This document shows, piece by piece, positions 10,671 to 21,717 of a DNA stretch of 64,000 nucleotides (its first letter is position 1; every line of letters starts with the position of its first letter). The notes under the pieces were generated by a model. That model searched no databases and was not told the origin of the DNA. It saw nothing but the letters and a program-made list of their open reading frames with translations. This stretch comes from Cadophora sp. MPI-SDFR-AT-0126 (Eukaryota > Ascomycota > Leotiomycetes > Helotiales > Ploettnerulaceae), in NCBI GenBank assembly GCA_020747065.1, contig JAGMVK010000008.1, forward strand, positions 930,001 to 994,000, in the 5' to 3' direction. The position numbers and the translations under genes were made by a program.

Positions 10671-11348
10671 CTAGTTATTCTTGGGTGGGGGAGGAGGAGT
10701 CTGTTCCTTTGGTGGTGGAGGTGGTGGAGGAGTATCCGCTCGCTCTTGAAGAGTGGCTTCGTCAAAGTCGACGACATTGATTTTCGGGGGTGGTGGCGGA
10801 GTCTGGCCTTTTGGAGGTGGGGGAGGTGCATCTGCACGTCCATTGAGAGTGGCAGCATTGTTCCTCGGTGGTGGACCAGGGGGGCCATTGTTGTTTCCGT
10901 TATTGTTTGCATTGTTGTTTGCGTTATTGTTGTTACCATTTCCGTTGTTTGGTGGTGGTGGTGGAGGGCCACCGCGTTGAGGTTCACGGGTATTGAGGTC
11001 GATGAGATTGTTTCTGTTAGGAGGAGCGCCGTTGGCAGTGTTTGGGTTGTTGACATTGGGGTTTGGATTTGCATTGGGATTGTTATTGGCGTTGACATTG
11101 GCGGCATTGTTGTTGTTCGCAGCAGCCGCATTATTGTTATTTGCATTGGCGGCATTATTGTTGTTGTTTGGAGGAGCATTATTGTTGTTATTGGCGTTGC
11201 CGTTATTTGGAGGAGGGGGACGACCACCACGTTGAGGTTCTCGGACCTGAAGCCCGATAACAGAATCGGGCATTGGTGTTGGCATTGTGGATGCCACACT
11301 GGCGAAGAAGAGGAGAATCAAAGAGGCGGTTTTGGTAGTGAGTTGCAT
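10671..11348 (-). CDS. Secreted Pro/Asn-rich repeat protein
   Basis: The ATG at 11348 (MQLTTKTA) is preferred over an upstream in-frame ATG at 11384 because it starts a clean signal peptide (hydrophobic LILLFFASVASTM, residues ~9-21). The 225-residue product is almost entirely low complexity. One module, REPQRGG followed by poly-Pro, NNG and an Asn/Ala tract, occurs twice (about 30-65 and 112-150). A second module, R-A-D-(A/T)-PPPPP-K-x-QTPPPPPK, is duplicated at the C-terminus. It could be a cell-wall or extracellular matrix protein, or a secreted peptide precursor. No cysteines or known domain are visible. Trinucleotide-like repeats keep several antisense frames open, and these are artefacts. 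Confidence 0.7.
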   Translation of the reverse strand: MQLTTKTASLILLFFASVASTMPTPMPDSVIGLQVREPQRGGRPPPPNNGNANNNNNAPPNNNNNAANANNNNAAAANNNNAANVNANNNPNANPNPNVNNPNTANGAPPNRNNLIDLNTREPQRGGPPPPPPNNGNGNNNNANNNANNNGNNNGPPGPPPRNNAATLNGRADAPPPPPKGQTPPPPPKINVVDFDEATLQERADTPPPPPPPKEQTPPPPPKNN

Positions 11349-11527
11349 CGTGAAGTCAAGAATATGATAAGACCGGCTTGGCAAATATGAGAATGTTATT
11401 GGGAATGGCAGAGAAGAAGATTATGATAGAAGAAAAATTTGCAGACCAGCTGATGGATAAAAAAGTAGATAGGAGATTAGAAAATGGATGATGGCGTAAG
11501 AACCTCAACTGAGAGAAGCAGCAGTGA

Positions 11528-11534
11528 TTATATA
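11528..11534 (-). promoter_or_regulatory. Candidate TATA box for the secreted repeat protein
   Basis: The minus strand reads TATATAA here, about 180 bases upstream of the start at 11348. Position and orientation fit a TATA element. No transcript start was mapped. Confidence 0.35.
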
Positions 11535-13970
11535 GTGTTTACTCCATGATGCCTCTGCCAATATCTCCGCAGCATACAATATCAGACCGAATCTAAGCTT
11601 AAACGTATTGCACCTCGAACCACTAAGCTTCCAGAATCCATACAGAAGGTCTCTACAGAGTCGTACGTACTTTTGTTTTGGATGTAAACAAATGGTTGCG
11701 CAAGTCCCAAGCTTTCTGTTTTACCAGGTATGCGTGTACATCAAAACTGCTGCGCGATTTCCGTCAAGGGTTGAGGGCATTTGAGACACAATGTACAGCT
11801 CAAAGTAAGCATACAAAAGTCGACAAAGTTTCCAGAAGATTGTAGTCTGTGCGGGTCCCGAGCACTCGTCATCCTCATGATACTTTCGTCTGAGGGTTGA
11901 AACCCAGCGGGAACATCAAACAGACCCCCATAACTACGCAACCATAAAAATCTGAAACATTCCGTTGCTAACATCTCCACTTCAAGCTTCTGGTACACTA
12001 AGCTTAAAGACATCCCCAGAATCTGGGGTCCGGTACTTCTGACGCACCAATTGAATTAGACTGGGGAAAAATCCATCAGCCATGAATAAATCTCGCTTAA
12101 TTTCTTGGTGTTTACCTGCCTCTAACCCTTGATGTTCAATTCTTGGTGATGTACTGGAACCCTCGACGATATCAAGAATTCTCCGGTGAAATGAACAGGA
12201 TAATAGAGAAAGTTCTTGCGTATGGTTTCACCCGGTGAATGGCATCCAAAGATAGTAAGTCCGTTTGCAGCGTCAGCACTTTGAGACGACTGAGCATCAC
12301 AGTTCAGATGAAGTTGAAACTTCGGCTCACTCTGGGTAGACGGACAACACGCAAGCAACATCGGCCCGGTTCAGTTTGAAGTGGCATATCGATCGGACGA
12401 TGACAATATCTCGGCCGAGACTCTCGATGGGTAGGTCCAGCAACGCCAGAGGTCTCCAGTCAGGTTGGCCGAAAGCAGCGCTCATTGCACAGCATTTTTG
12501 GCTGAGTTCCGCAATTCCTCACCGGTATTTGCAATCTTTGAAGTCCGATTAGCATTGCAAGATCTCAAGCTAGTCATCGCAACTCGACGAGTTGCAAGCG
12601 CACGCATTCACTGCACCAAGGATAATTCCTGGGATGCGACGGACATCCAGACAATTAAGCAAGTCTTCAAATAGTAAAAATCAGTGACCGAGTGATCTGG
12701 GCCTAAATCTATTGGTTTTCTGTACTTCATATGACTGTTTTACTTTACATTCGCCCACTCTAGGAAGCTTCCACTCATCTTTGATACTTACAATCTGCTG
12801 TTAGAAATCTGTATTGAATACCGAGATGGTCCATCTCGGGTGGATGAGCTGAGGCTTCTCGCATCGCAGTTCGTGTTCAAAAGTTTCTAACGCTATCATA
12901 TGGTATGGTTATTTTCAATTGTGATCTAGTGGTAAGCTTGTCTGACCGTCAGTGATATCCAATAGCAACATTCCGAGAAGGGGGTCCAAAGAAGCTTCTT
13001 TGGGTAATGTCCAAATGACACTGGCAAACTGTTTTTGGTCACGTGGTGTTTTCATTTCGACGTGATCCTCTTTGCAATCACTTGTGATGTCAAACATTTG
13101 GCTAACGATTGTACCACCTAGTTCTGGACAAACAAGCTTGCGCCACACTCTGAAGATTCTTTCAGCTGATGAGTACTTAAAACAAAGAGTCTGACCTCTG
13201 AAGCTGAGGTCTCTGATGTCAATTCATGGGCTTTCCGGAATTCCCCTCAAGCATCTTTTGGGGTTCGATCTACTTCAAGTGCGCAATCTACTTATGACCG
13301 TCTAAGTGTTAACTACTACATACCAAAAAATGACATTTGAATCTGATGTTCTCTCAATCACTCCACAGAATTAGTCATAGATTTTCTTTTGCCCCTGTTG
13401 TTCAGGGTCGATCTGGCTGAAGTGAATTTTGAACCATTATTCGCATCTGAAATAAAATTACTCGCATCTAGTAAGAGAAGCAGGAACCCATTCACCCTTC
13501 CAAACAAGTCGACTCATAAATTCATTGTCTCCGTCACAGAATTCAGGCAACGTGTACGTCTGTTAACCACTAGCTTCAGGTTTGTGTCCGTGAATAAGAG
13601 CACTTCTTCCCCGTCCAAATATGCCCTCCATACCTTTTCGAGCCTAGTAGGATCATATATGAGCAAATCGACTTACTGTTTGGAAGTGTAATTTTGTTTT
13701 CCCGGTTATCTATTGCCAAATTGAGTTCAAACAGTGACAAATAGAATCCATGGAAGCAGTCTTCAGACCGGCACGCTAGTCTTCTTCGAAGTTCTCACTT
13801 CTCTCGAGTCTATATATACACAGCTTCTTTCCACCTCGAGACAACTTTCCTTCCTCCAGACAACACAACAACACCCACCTGCCCACTCGCAGCACAGCTT
13901 GCCCCTTCTCTCCCTTCTATCCGCAACACATCAAAGCCAAATCTTACTCAGAAAAACACAACCATCCAAG
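11535..13970. other. Long gene-poor stretch with promoter at right end
   Basis: I see no supported gene in these ~2.4 kb. Minus-strand ORFs at 11741-12013, 12122-12361 and 12915-13148 and a plus-strand ORF at 13389-13691 have no motif or credible splice sites. The right end carries a TATA box and a CT-rich leader for the gene at 13971. Confidence 0.5.
13811..13818 (+). promoter_or_regulatory. TATA box with CT-rich leader
   Basis: TATATATA lies about 155 bases upstream of the ATG at 13971 and is followed by a long pyrimidine-rich leader ending in ACACAACCATCCAAG. In filamentous fungi this combination is typical of highly expressed genes. Confidence 0.5.
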
Positions 13971-14491
13971 ATGTCATCCAAATCAACTCCTCTTCCAGAT
14001 ACCAACAACATGTCCTTGATCTTGTTGGGTTATCTTGTTGATTTCGACAAGATCTCCGAATATCAGCACCACTTCCGCTACGGAAACCCCACGCAGGCAC
14101 AACAAGTTAGCTTGCAGAATGGGATTATTGGAAACCTCGACGACCAGTTTACCTCGCTTAAGGAACTTTTCGTTGAGAACAGCAAGTGCGAGAAATGCAG
14201 GAAGTCTCCTTTGGTTGCCGGTTCTGTCCACGAAAACTTCGCAAATGCCAACACCAAGGCTATTTGGGACGAGCTCGTCGACGGAGTCGATGGTATGTAT
14301 TTCTAACACTCTTCAATTTTCAAGATCTGGATTTTGAGATATACAAATGCTAACCGTCTTTGGTCTCCACAGAAATGAAGAAGAACCCACTCCATATCAC
14401 TCCAGTGCACATGGATTTCATCAAGAAGAAGTTCGAGCAACTTGAGAGGGCTTACCGCCGCGACAACGTTGCTGCCGCTGGTCTCTGCTGA
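13971..14491 (+). CDS. Small unknown protein with CxxC, two exons
   Basis: The model is join(13971..14292, 14373..14491), 146 residues. The 80-bp intron has donor GTATGT and acceptor CCACAG, has a GCTAAC branch site, and keeps the frame. I do not recognise the family. Visible features are a Ser/Thr-rich N-terminus, a helical-looking middle, a single CxxC (SKCEKCRKS near residue 68), a charged C-terminal helix (FIKKKFEQLERAYRRD) and a terminal cysteine (AAAGLC). There is no signal peptide or membrane segment. The strong promoter architecture upstream suggests abundant expression. Retention of the intron would stop translation three codons past the junction. Confidence 0.65.
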
Positions 14492-14657
14492 ACGTCAAAC
14501 TCTTAGACTCTCAACAGTGAAATTTGGGTGATGGAAAGGGACTGGAAGTGGGACACCTTTTGCTTTTGGGTCGCGTAAGCGGGATTGGTGTTTTGGGAGC
14601 AACCTCTTGATTTTGAGCAAACAACAATTAAAAAGACTTTGACCTCCCTACGATTAT

Positions 14658-15356
14658 TTAAGCCCTCACAGAACTTCCTCCAACTGGTCTAATCATGCTG
14701 TAAGCTGTAGATATCTCGTCCTTTCCACCCCACTTTTTCAAATCCACGTCCAGCACATTAATTGTCTTCCATCCAAGTTTCTCGTAAAGTCCCTTCCCTT
14801 CGGGACTAGCGTCAATGTACGTCTCTAATCCCTCGTCGTCCACGAGCTTCAAACCCCATTCTAGCATCCGTTTCCCAATACCTTGTCTCTGAAACTCCGG
14901 ATCAATGACCAAGATATGCATGTAAACATACTTCTTCCCCAACATCTTTTCATTCATAATTCGAGTGAACTCTCCGAAAAGCCATTTACCTAGCTCAGGG
15001 TTTCCTTCAGGAGGGAACTCGGTCGGGAAAGGGTTCTGAGGGCCTGAGTTGGAAAAGAAGTTCCATTTCGCGAAGCCAACAATACGACCAGATGGAGTAG
15101 TCGCTTTCATGAAACGGGTTTCTGGGTCTGTCTTCCCTGTTTGAAAGTACCTGCATCAGTGACGGCTCCGCAGTTTTGAGAGGGGAAACTTACAAACGTG
15201 ACACAGATGAGCGGCAGATGCATCGATATTCGGAGGACCCACAATTAGATCCATTATAGGAGACTGTTTGAATGCAAGGTCGTAGAGAGCAGCTATCTCG
15301 AGGAAGTCATCCTCGGATTGTACGAGCGAGAGGGTGATTTCTGGCGGTGAAGACAT
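14658..15356 (-). CDS. GNAT family N-acetyltransferase, two exons
   Basis: The model is complement(join(14658..15136, 15194..15356)), 213 residues. The 57-bp intron (donor GTAAGT, acceptor AACAG) gives the in-frame junction HLCHV-W-KTDPETRF. An alternative acceptor at 15150 breaks the frame. Motif A of the GNAT fold is clear: HILVIDPEFQRQGIGKRML, containing the acetyl-CoA-binding Q-x-x-G-x-G. A later LYEKLGWK block is the usual motif B. The substrate cannot be told from sequence. Fungal relatives are soluble small-molecule or peptide acetyltransferases. It is convergent with the unknown gene at 13971, 166 bases apart. Confidence 0.85.
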
Positions 15357-16220
15357 GGCGGGGTAAATTCGTGACGCTTTTGATTCCGACCTGGCTCTTT
15401 ACATAAAATTGGAAGAAACTTCTAATTAAGGAGCTGTAAGAACGATACTCGCTTTGAGAAATCTATTTAAAATCGAAGACTTGACAACTGGAAAAGTTGT
15501 TCAGCAGCCAGAAGAAAAGGTACCGAATGTGGTTGACTGCAGCCACACGGCACAGAGATAACGGAGACGTTCCCAAAAGGGAGACTTCTCCTCTTATATT
15601 GTCTCATGGGAACAATCAATAGGGACTAAAAGGGTCTATCCGTTTGCTCTTCTAGTTCGAGTGCTATTGCTGGTCTTGCAGCACTCGTTCCTCGAACTTC
15701 TTCCCCAAATGTTGTCAAGTTCAGTGAGTGAAGCCAAGTCGGCGCTTGGCTTTGCCCGCCAGGCCGGGGATCAGCGGGACCCCCACTTTGTCGATCATTC
15801 CACATTTTTCAAAAGCTTCAGGAACAATTGACGAACAGCTCAGTACTGTTCAATTGCACCAACGCTTCAATTGCTCAACCACAATCAGCTACAGTCAACT
15901 CAGATATCAAACATGTACGAAGAAACTCAGCAACTCGTCGGGAAAATGCAGAATTCAAGTCGCACGACAGCTTCCTCCGATCATCCAGGTAATGTAACCA
16001 GGCAAATGAACCGGTGTCCAATGCCCAATTCTTTGTGCCCTCCACCCTACTCTCTCGGAACGAACGAGAAGAGGAGGAGATGGTACTATGATTGGGAGTC
16101 GGTCTGAGAGCATACGGTTACAACTTGATCTGGATAATGCCAGCGCAAGAATCATGCTATCCGCCCTCCCCTTGCTCCCTATCCCCAATGTCTGGTTGGA
16201 AAAACTAATTGTCGCATAGC
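15357..16220. other. Divergent promoter region, GNAT / permease
   Basis: This shared upstream region lies between the minus-strand GNAT gene and the plus-strand permease. Short plus-strand ORFs at 15728-15997 and 15871-16107 do not splice in frame to the permease. AAACTAATT...GCATAG just before 16220 looks like an acceptor, so a 5'-UTR intron is possible. Confidence 0.4.
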
Positions 16221-17965
16221 ATGGTCTCCAGAGACGAAACGATGACGGACATAGAGAAGGCGCTTGAGAACGATAATCCTCAATCTCAATCGCAACTCCC
16301 AATTCCCAAGGAGAAAGAACCCACAGTCCAATTAGACCCAACTCTTCACATTGACGATCCTATCGCCTCCTCGGATCACAAAATACTCCAATGGACTCAG
16401 CGGATTGAACGATTGCTTGGCCTAGAAGCCCGCGGTATTCATCGAGTGAAAGAGAATGAACAGATAGCTAGGACAACACTTGGTTTCTGGCAGATTGTTA
16501 TGATGTGGTTCTCAATCAACACTGCACCGCAAAACATTACTCTTGGAAGCATTGGGCGCGAGGTATATGGTCTGGGCTTCCGAGATGCTGTTCTTTGCAG
16601 TGTTTTTGGAGCAATACTGGGATGTATTCCCGTTGGATACACCGCTGGCTGGGGACCGTGGAGTGGCAATCGAACAATGGTCCGTACCAGTCAAACTCCC
16701 TAGCGTTAGCCTATCTCTAACTCGATTTAAGATATGCGCCAGATTTACAATGGGATGGTGGCCGGTGAAGATTTGTGTCTTGCTTAATCTGGTGATCCTC
16801 ATTGGCTATGCCATGATAGATGCTGTTGTAGCAGGCCAAATGCTTTCTGCTGTTTCGCGTAATGGCAGTCTGACGGTACAAGTTGGGATAATAATAACTG
16901 CTATCATTACTTGGGGGATCACTACGTTCGGTATCAAACTGTTCCACTACTTTGAAAGGTGCGTCTTCCATTGACTTTAGCCGAGCTCTCTGCTCATGCT
17001 GAGCAGATATGCTTTCATCCCACAAACAGCAGTCCTTTTGATCCTGGCGGGGACGGCAGGTCCAAAGTTTGATACGCAATCTCCCTCTACCGTAGAAGGA
17101 GCAACACTTGCAGGCAATCGTCTGAGCTTCTTCTCTATCTGTCTGAGTGCAGCTATCACGTATGCACCAGGAGCTGCCGATTTTCTCGTGTACTGCGATC
17201 CAAAGATTGCTTCACGCTGGGAGGTGTTTGCCGCCACAATGGTAGGGCTCTCGCTGTCATTCACCTTTACCTTCGCTCTTGGCGCAGGTCTTGCTTCTGG
17301 GCTTCAGAATGACTCAGCCTGGGAAGCTGCAGGTGCCGGAACCGGTGCTCTTGTCGTAGCTGGTTACAATGGACCCGGAGGATTTGGCAAGTTCTGTGCA
17401 GTCGTATCAGCTTTGGGCCTAATTCCGAACATGGTGGCTCCCACCTACATTTCTGGCATCGACTTCCAGATCCTCGGGAGAGGGTTTGCCATGGTCCCTA
17501 GATTCATATGGAATACACTTGCGGTCGTTGTCTTTGCTGTGTGTGCACTTGCTGGCAGGAACAGCCTTTCCGCCATCTTCACGAACTTCTTGGCCTTGAT
17601 GGGCTACTGTAAGCTGACCAAACCTTTTGCGAACTACCGCGTGCTGACTGAAAGTAGGGGTCGTAATTTGGATTGCTATCACCCTCGAAGAAGAATTCAT
17701 CTTCCGTCGGAGACGCAGCCCCAGTTTTGTCTGGAGCGACTGGAATGCCCCAGAGAAATTGCCCATAGGAATTGCAGCATTCATTGCCTTTTGTGTTGGC
17801 TGGGTGGGCTCTGTGCTCTGTATGGCACAGTACTACTTCATAGGGCCGCTCGCTGCCTTGGTTGGAGACTATGGTGCTGACATGGGCAACTACGTCGGTT
17901 TTGGCTGGGCGCTGCTTGTCTATCCGCCTCTTAGATATTGGGAGCTGAGATTTTTTGGCAGATAA
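16221..17965 (+). CDS. NCS1 purine/cytosine-type permease, four exons
   Basis: The model is join(16221..16679, 16732..16958, 17007..17608, 17658..17965), 531 residues. It is a plasma-membrane nucleobase/cation symporter of the fungal Fcy/purine-cytosine branch, with about 12 hydrophobic segments. Family landmarks are WFSINTAPQNITLGSIG in TM1, GPWSGNRTM before intron 1, GWWPVKICVLLNLVILIGY, and YAPGAADFLVYC. The introns are 52, 48 and 49 bp. The first has a non-consensus GTCCGT donor but a CTAAC branch, and it restores the expected GNRTM-ICARFTMGWW junction. Intron 3 gives LMGYW-VVIW. The start at 16221 is the first ATG. The N-terminal ~60 residues are hydrophilic. The exact substrate (cytosine, purine or vitamin) is not decidable here. 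Confidence 0.88.
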
Positions 17966-18243
17966 GCGACATGGCTTTCGAGTCAGCACATGCTCCTCCG
18001 CCATGTGCTGAGTCGAAAGCTTTGCGACAGTGTCTGAGAGCGTGGTCAAATAGATGGTTATTTATCGTGTCGCGGTACGGGCAGTGTCTTAAGACCAATT
18101 ATCTCTACTCAGCCTATCAGAATCAATGTTCACTTAATGATACCGTGCTCACATGCCTTACGTGCCTGCATTTGTGGTTCATTTTCTCGATAAAATCTGG
18201 ACCGGAAACGACAGCCTTCTCTCACGAAAACCTAGGACATCTA

Positions 18244-18507
18244 TCCCCTCAAGCGGTGAAAACGCCTTTTAGCGTTATTTTCAGTGGTCTTAGCGTTACT
18301 TTAAGAACACCCCTCTTTCAACTCAACATAAGTCTCGTTTATTAGTATATATAAGTACTATGTAATAATATTAAATCATAAATCGAAGCTAATAAAGTTT
18401 TCTATCTTATTGAAATCTTTATAACTTTCCTTTTACATAGGATGCAGGCACTTGAATACATAGCTATTTTCGCGCTAAAAGGCGAAGCGAATCACCGCTT
18501 GAGGGGA
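18244..18507. mobile_element. MITE, Tc1/mariner-type (TA-flanked)
   Basis: A 264-bp AT-rich element has perfect 16-bp terminal inverted repeats (TCCCCTCAAGCGGTGA at 18244-18259, its complement at 18492-18507) flanked by TA on both sides (18242-18243 and 18508-18509). A second inverted block, CGCCTTTTAGCG, lies at 18263-18274 and, reversed, at 18473-18484. It has no coding capacity. TA duplications point to mobilisation by a Tc1/mariner-superfamily transposase, which is absent from the window. The right end lies 33 bases from the stop codon of the monooxygenase gene, so it probably sits in that gene's 3'-UTR. Confidence 0.8.
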
Positions 18508-18540
18508 TAAAAATAAAAATAAAACTTCTAGACACAACTT

Positions 18541-20495
18541 CTACAGCTTCCCATTAAGTAAAGGCACTTGCTCTCCAGAACTCTTCCTCTTCTTAACACT
18601 GTCCAAGAACTCCTCTACGATCCCCTCATAATCACTCGCCAAATAACTGCCAAACCACTCCTCGCACCATGCCTTCCATCCAAACCACCCTCTCCACCCA
18701 CTCGGAATACGCATCGTCTTCCTATCAGCTCTCAACCCTAGATCCCGCATCACCATATCCTCGTATTCCGGGGCCTCGAAGATAGCTAAGCGGTACGGAT
18801 ATGCGTTGAGGTATCTCTTCCTTCTGAAAGCTTCTACATGCGCGATATCTTTATTCATGGCTTCTTCATTGGCAAGAATAGCTTTCGTCGAGGGCGGCAT
18901 GAGATCTTCGAGATATGCAATAGCCCAGAGAGAATTGATCTCAGAAGTCTGCTGGATTCGACCGCCTGCGTAGTTCCCTAAGATCACGAGTGACCTGTCG
19001 CCTCGTGCTGCTAGACTTGAGGGCACGATTGCGCGAAAGAGGCGGAAAGGCGTCTTGGTCGATTTGGGAACGTGAATGTTACTGGGTGGGTTCTTTAGCA
19101 TGGGATTTTCGGCATCGATACGAGCTTCGGCAGTAGCATCGAGAGCTTTCCAATATTCTCTTTCTTTTGAAGAGAGCAGAGCTGGATCGACGGGTATGCC
19201 GAGCTCGTTGGCTAGTTCCGGTGAGAATAGAGGAGGGAAGGCTAGTTCCCAGCCGGTGCAGTAGACAATCGCGTCTGTGGTGATCCTGTCCCCGTTTGAT
19301 AAGTTGATTGACTTCCCAATGGCTGAAACCATCTTGTCTCGAGTGACGTTGACAAGCTTTCCTTCATCCACTAATCTGAAAGTTTCGAGATCTCGCCCAT
19401 GGAGCATCGTACCACCTGGAACAAACCAAAAAAGGCTGGCAAAGATGTCAGTATCTGCCTCCATAGCTGTTATCAGGAGAATTCTGCATGGGTCAGCACA
19501 TACGTCGAAGGAACTGGCTCTAGCTTCTTCCCATTTTCGCTTCTATGGTATCGATTCTTCTTCGTGATAGCATCTTTCTTCACTTGGGCCGTCATGAATC
19601 CCCAAAACCAATTCAAGAACCATGTTCCGAACCACCACCTGCCACTGTGGAAAAATCTGTTTAACCAACGATCGGAGTTGTAGATACTGCTTGATACAAA
19701 GCCCATGAAGCGCTTTGTCGATAATTTGGCCAAGGACGACCCATCTGGATTCCGGGCTGGCATCATCCAGGTTGGCCCGCCTCCTTCCTGCCTGATGAGC
19801 CACTCGACCTTCTTCCCAGCTTGGGCGCATGCTCCGACAGCCTCGAGAGCTGACTTGTGCCCACCCACGACTGTCACATGTTGAACATTGTCATTGAGCA
19901 ACTCTTGTTGGCGTTGGCCTACCTCAATGGCGTGGAAAGAAGTGCCTTCGAATCTGCTCAGGTCCCAAGGAGCTGGTTTTGGTTTTGATGTGATGCCAGT
20001 TGCTATGATGAGTTTGGTGCAGGTGATTTCTTCGACGTCACCTCCTGGTAATCCAGTCCGGCGAGTGACAACCTTCCAGCCAGTTCCGTTCCTCTCTACT
20101 CGTACAGCCTCCGTGTTGAATTGGCAGCGTTTAGGTATGTCGTATTTCTGAGCATACCGATTCTGCGTCCATTAGAAGGGCCTTTGAATGTGCTCGGGGA
20201 AACTTACCAGAAATTCGTTGACCTGGGCCCCGGTGACATCTCCCCAGAGCTCAGCTCCTACCTCCTTGGTCATGTCGAAATCTGTGAAGTTTGTCATAGG
20301 AGCGGGCATCTCGAAGATTAACCCCGGATAGATTCGCTCTGCTGACCAAACGCCGCCAATGGACTTTCCTCCATCTATGATGAGGATATCCACCGAAGGA
20401 TTGAATTGAAGGTATGTCTTTGCGGCTACAATGCCATTGTGTCCAGCACCTATGATGACTACATCATGGTGCTTCGAGGATTTGGAGGAAGTCAT
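18541..20495 (-). CDS. Flavin-containing monooxygenase-like enzyme, three exons
   Basis: The model is complement(join(18541..19435, 19504..20162, 20208..20495)), 613 residues. Residues 16-21 form the FAD dinucleotide-binding GxGxxG (GAGHNG), 167-173 the FMO/BVMO-type FxGxxxH (FEGTSFH), ~194-201 a second, NADPH-type Rossmann turn (VVGGHKSA), and YCTGW is the late 'TGY/TGW' motif. It is probably a cytosolic FAD- and NADPH-dependent oxygenase; the substrate is unknown. Intron 1 is 45 bp (GTAAGT, CTAAT branch). Intron 2 is 68 bp (GTATGT...CTGAC...CCAG) and gives PVPST-LFWFVP, matching the family. Its 3' end abuts the MITE. Its promoter is divergent with the Y14 gene. Confidence 0.87.
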
Positions 20496-21186
20496 TGTGG
20501 AAGATCAATATGAGGATACTATAAATGAATGTAACAGTTCAAAAACGCAGGAATTAATTCTATATGAAAGAAATAGGACGCCTTTGATAACTTCAATCTG
20601 AAGCGGCTAGATATTGATGGCTTGGAACTACATAGGCTTCCCTGAGGCTTGCTAGAAGTTGTGCTCACATCAGATCTGGTGGTGGAACCAATTAGATATC
20701 GTATACATCTAGGGCCATCTCTGCGATAGGTTCATAGTACGACTCCGTCCCGTAGAGTAAGCAAAATCTGGGGCTTTTAGTTATGAAGAACTTTGACGTG
20801 AAGCACTAGATTCGCAGTGTTTCATGGGCTGATGGAACTTGCCCACTGAAGCGACCAATTCATCGGACATGACGGACCTCCGAGTGCTGCGAGTAGAAGA
20901 AATAGAAATGTTTTGATTGGAATTAATGTGATTTGTAAAAGATACACACGAAAGAGAAGTGAAAACCCGATGTTTGTTACTGCGGTTTGTTGCTTGTTTG
21001 CACATTTTATGTGGTTGCCGCCATTGATGAGGTGAGGGAGAGGCTGAAAGGCCGCTGCTGGTCGCGAAAAGTTCACGCCAGGCGACTTCGAGCTCAACAT
21101 ACCGAACCTCAAAACCCACTCACTTTTACGACGCCTTCTTCAAAACAACAAAACTTCCCTCTCCTTCCCAGTACAACATCGCAATC
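20496..21186. other. Divergent promoter region, monooxygenase / Y14
   Basis: This is the upstream region shared by the minus-strand monooxygenase and the plus-strand Y14 gene. Minus-strand ORFs at 20781-21119 have no motif. No other element is recognised. Confidence 0.5.
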
Positions 21187-21696
21187 ATGGCAGACACCGA
21201 GATGGATGTCGATGCGCCGCTCTCTCCAGAGCCAAAGCAAGACACCAAGAATGCCTCAATGGCCACCCATACCAATGCGACCGCTGTTCGCTCAATCGAA
21301 GGGTGGATCATCATCGTCACCAACGTCCACGAGGAGGCCAGCGAGGAGGATCTGAACGACTTGTTCGCGGACTTCGGAGAGATCAAGAACCTACACTTGA
21401 ATCTAGATCGCCGAACTGGTTATGTCAAGGTACGGGCGCACGCAAGGCTGAGGATGGAACTGGCTGATGAAGTACTGGAATAGGGCTATGCGCTGATCGA
21501 ATACCCAACTCTGGACGAGGCCCGCAAGGCGATTGATGGTGCGCACAATACCAAGCTGTTAGATCAGACGATCGAGGTTGATTTCGCTTTCGTACGGCCA
21601 CCGCCAGGTAAGGGCAGAGGAGGACGACCACCGGCGAAGGGACGAGCTAGAAGTCGGAGTCGCAGCCCAGGTGCTAGGGATGAGGTTATTGAGTGA
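21187..21696 (+). CDS. RBM8A: Exon junction complex core protein Y14 (RBM8A)
   Basis: The model is join(21187..21429, 21484..21696), 151 residues. Y14 pairs with Mago in the exon junction complex, marking spliced mRNAs for export, localisation and decay. Residues ~38-115 form one [22 protein letters not shown], then [21 protein letters not shown], which is diagnostic of Y14. The intron (54 bp, donor GTACGG, acceptor AATAG) splits exactly between YVK and GYALIEY. The C-terminal tail is RG- and RS-rich ([15 protein letters not shown]), as in other Y14 proteins. Inside the last exon a strong GTAAGG at 21608 and a CAG at 21670 define a 63-nt phase-neutral interval that would remove this tail. Confidence 0.93.
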
Positions 21697-21717
21697 AGGA
21701 CCGGCGAAGATACCTGA

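Noticed and set aside
10746..11390. Long plus-strand ORFs over the secreted Pro/Asn protein gene
   Set aside because: They are antisense shadows kept open by the trinucleotide-like repeats. The minus-strand frame has the signal peptide and the modular repeats.
18244..18507. Possible autonomous transposon
   Set aside because: Only 264 bp between TA flanks, with no transposase coding capacity. It is a MITE.
19484..19503. A 20-nt GT-AG interval that would also join the second and third FMO exons in frame
   Set aside because: It is too short for a fungal intron. The 68-nt alternative has a CTGAC branch site and gives the expected family sequence at the junction.
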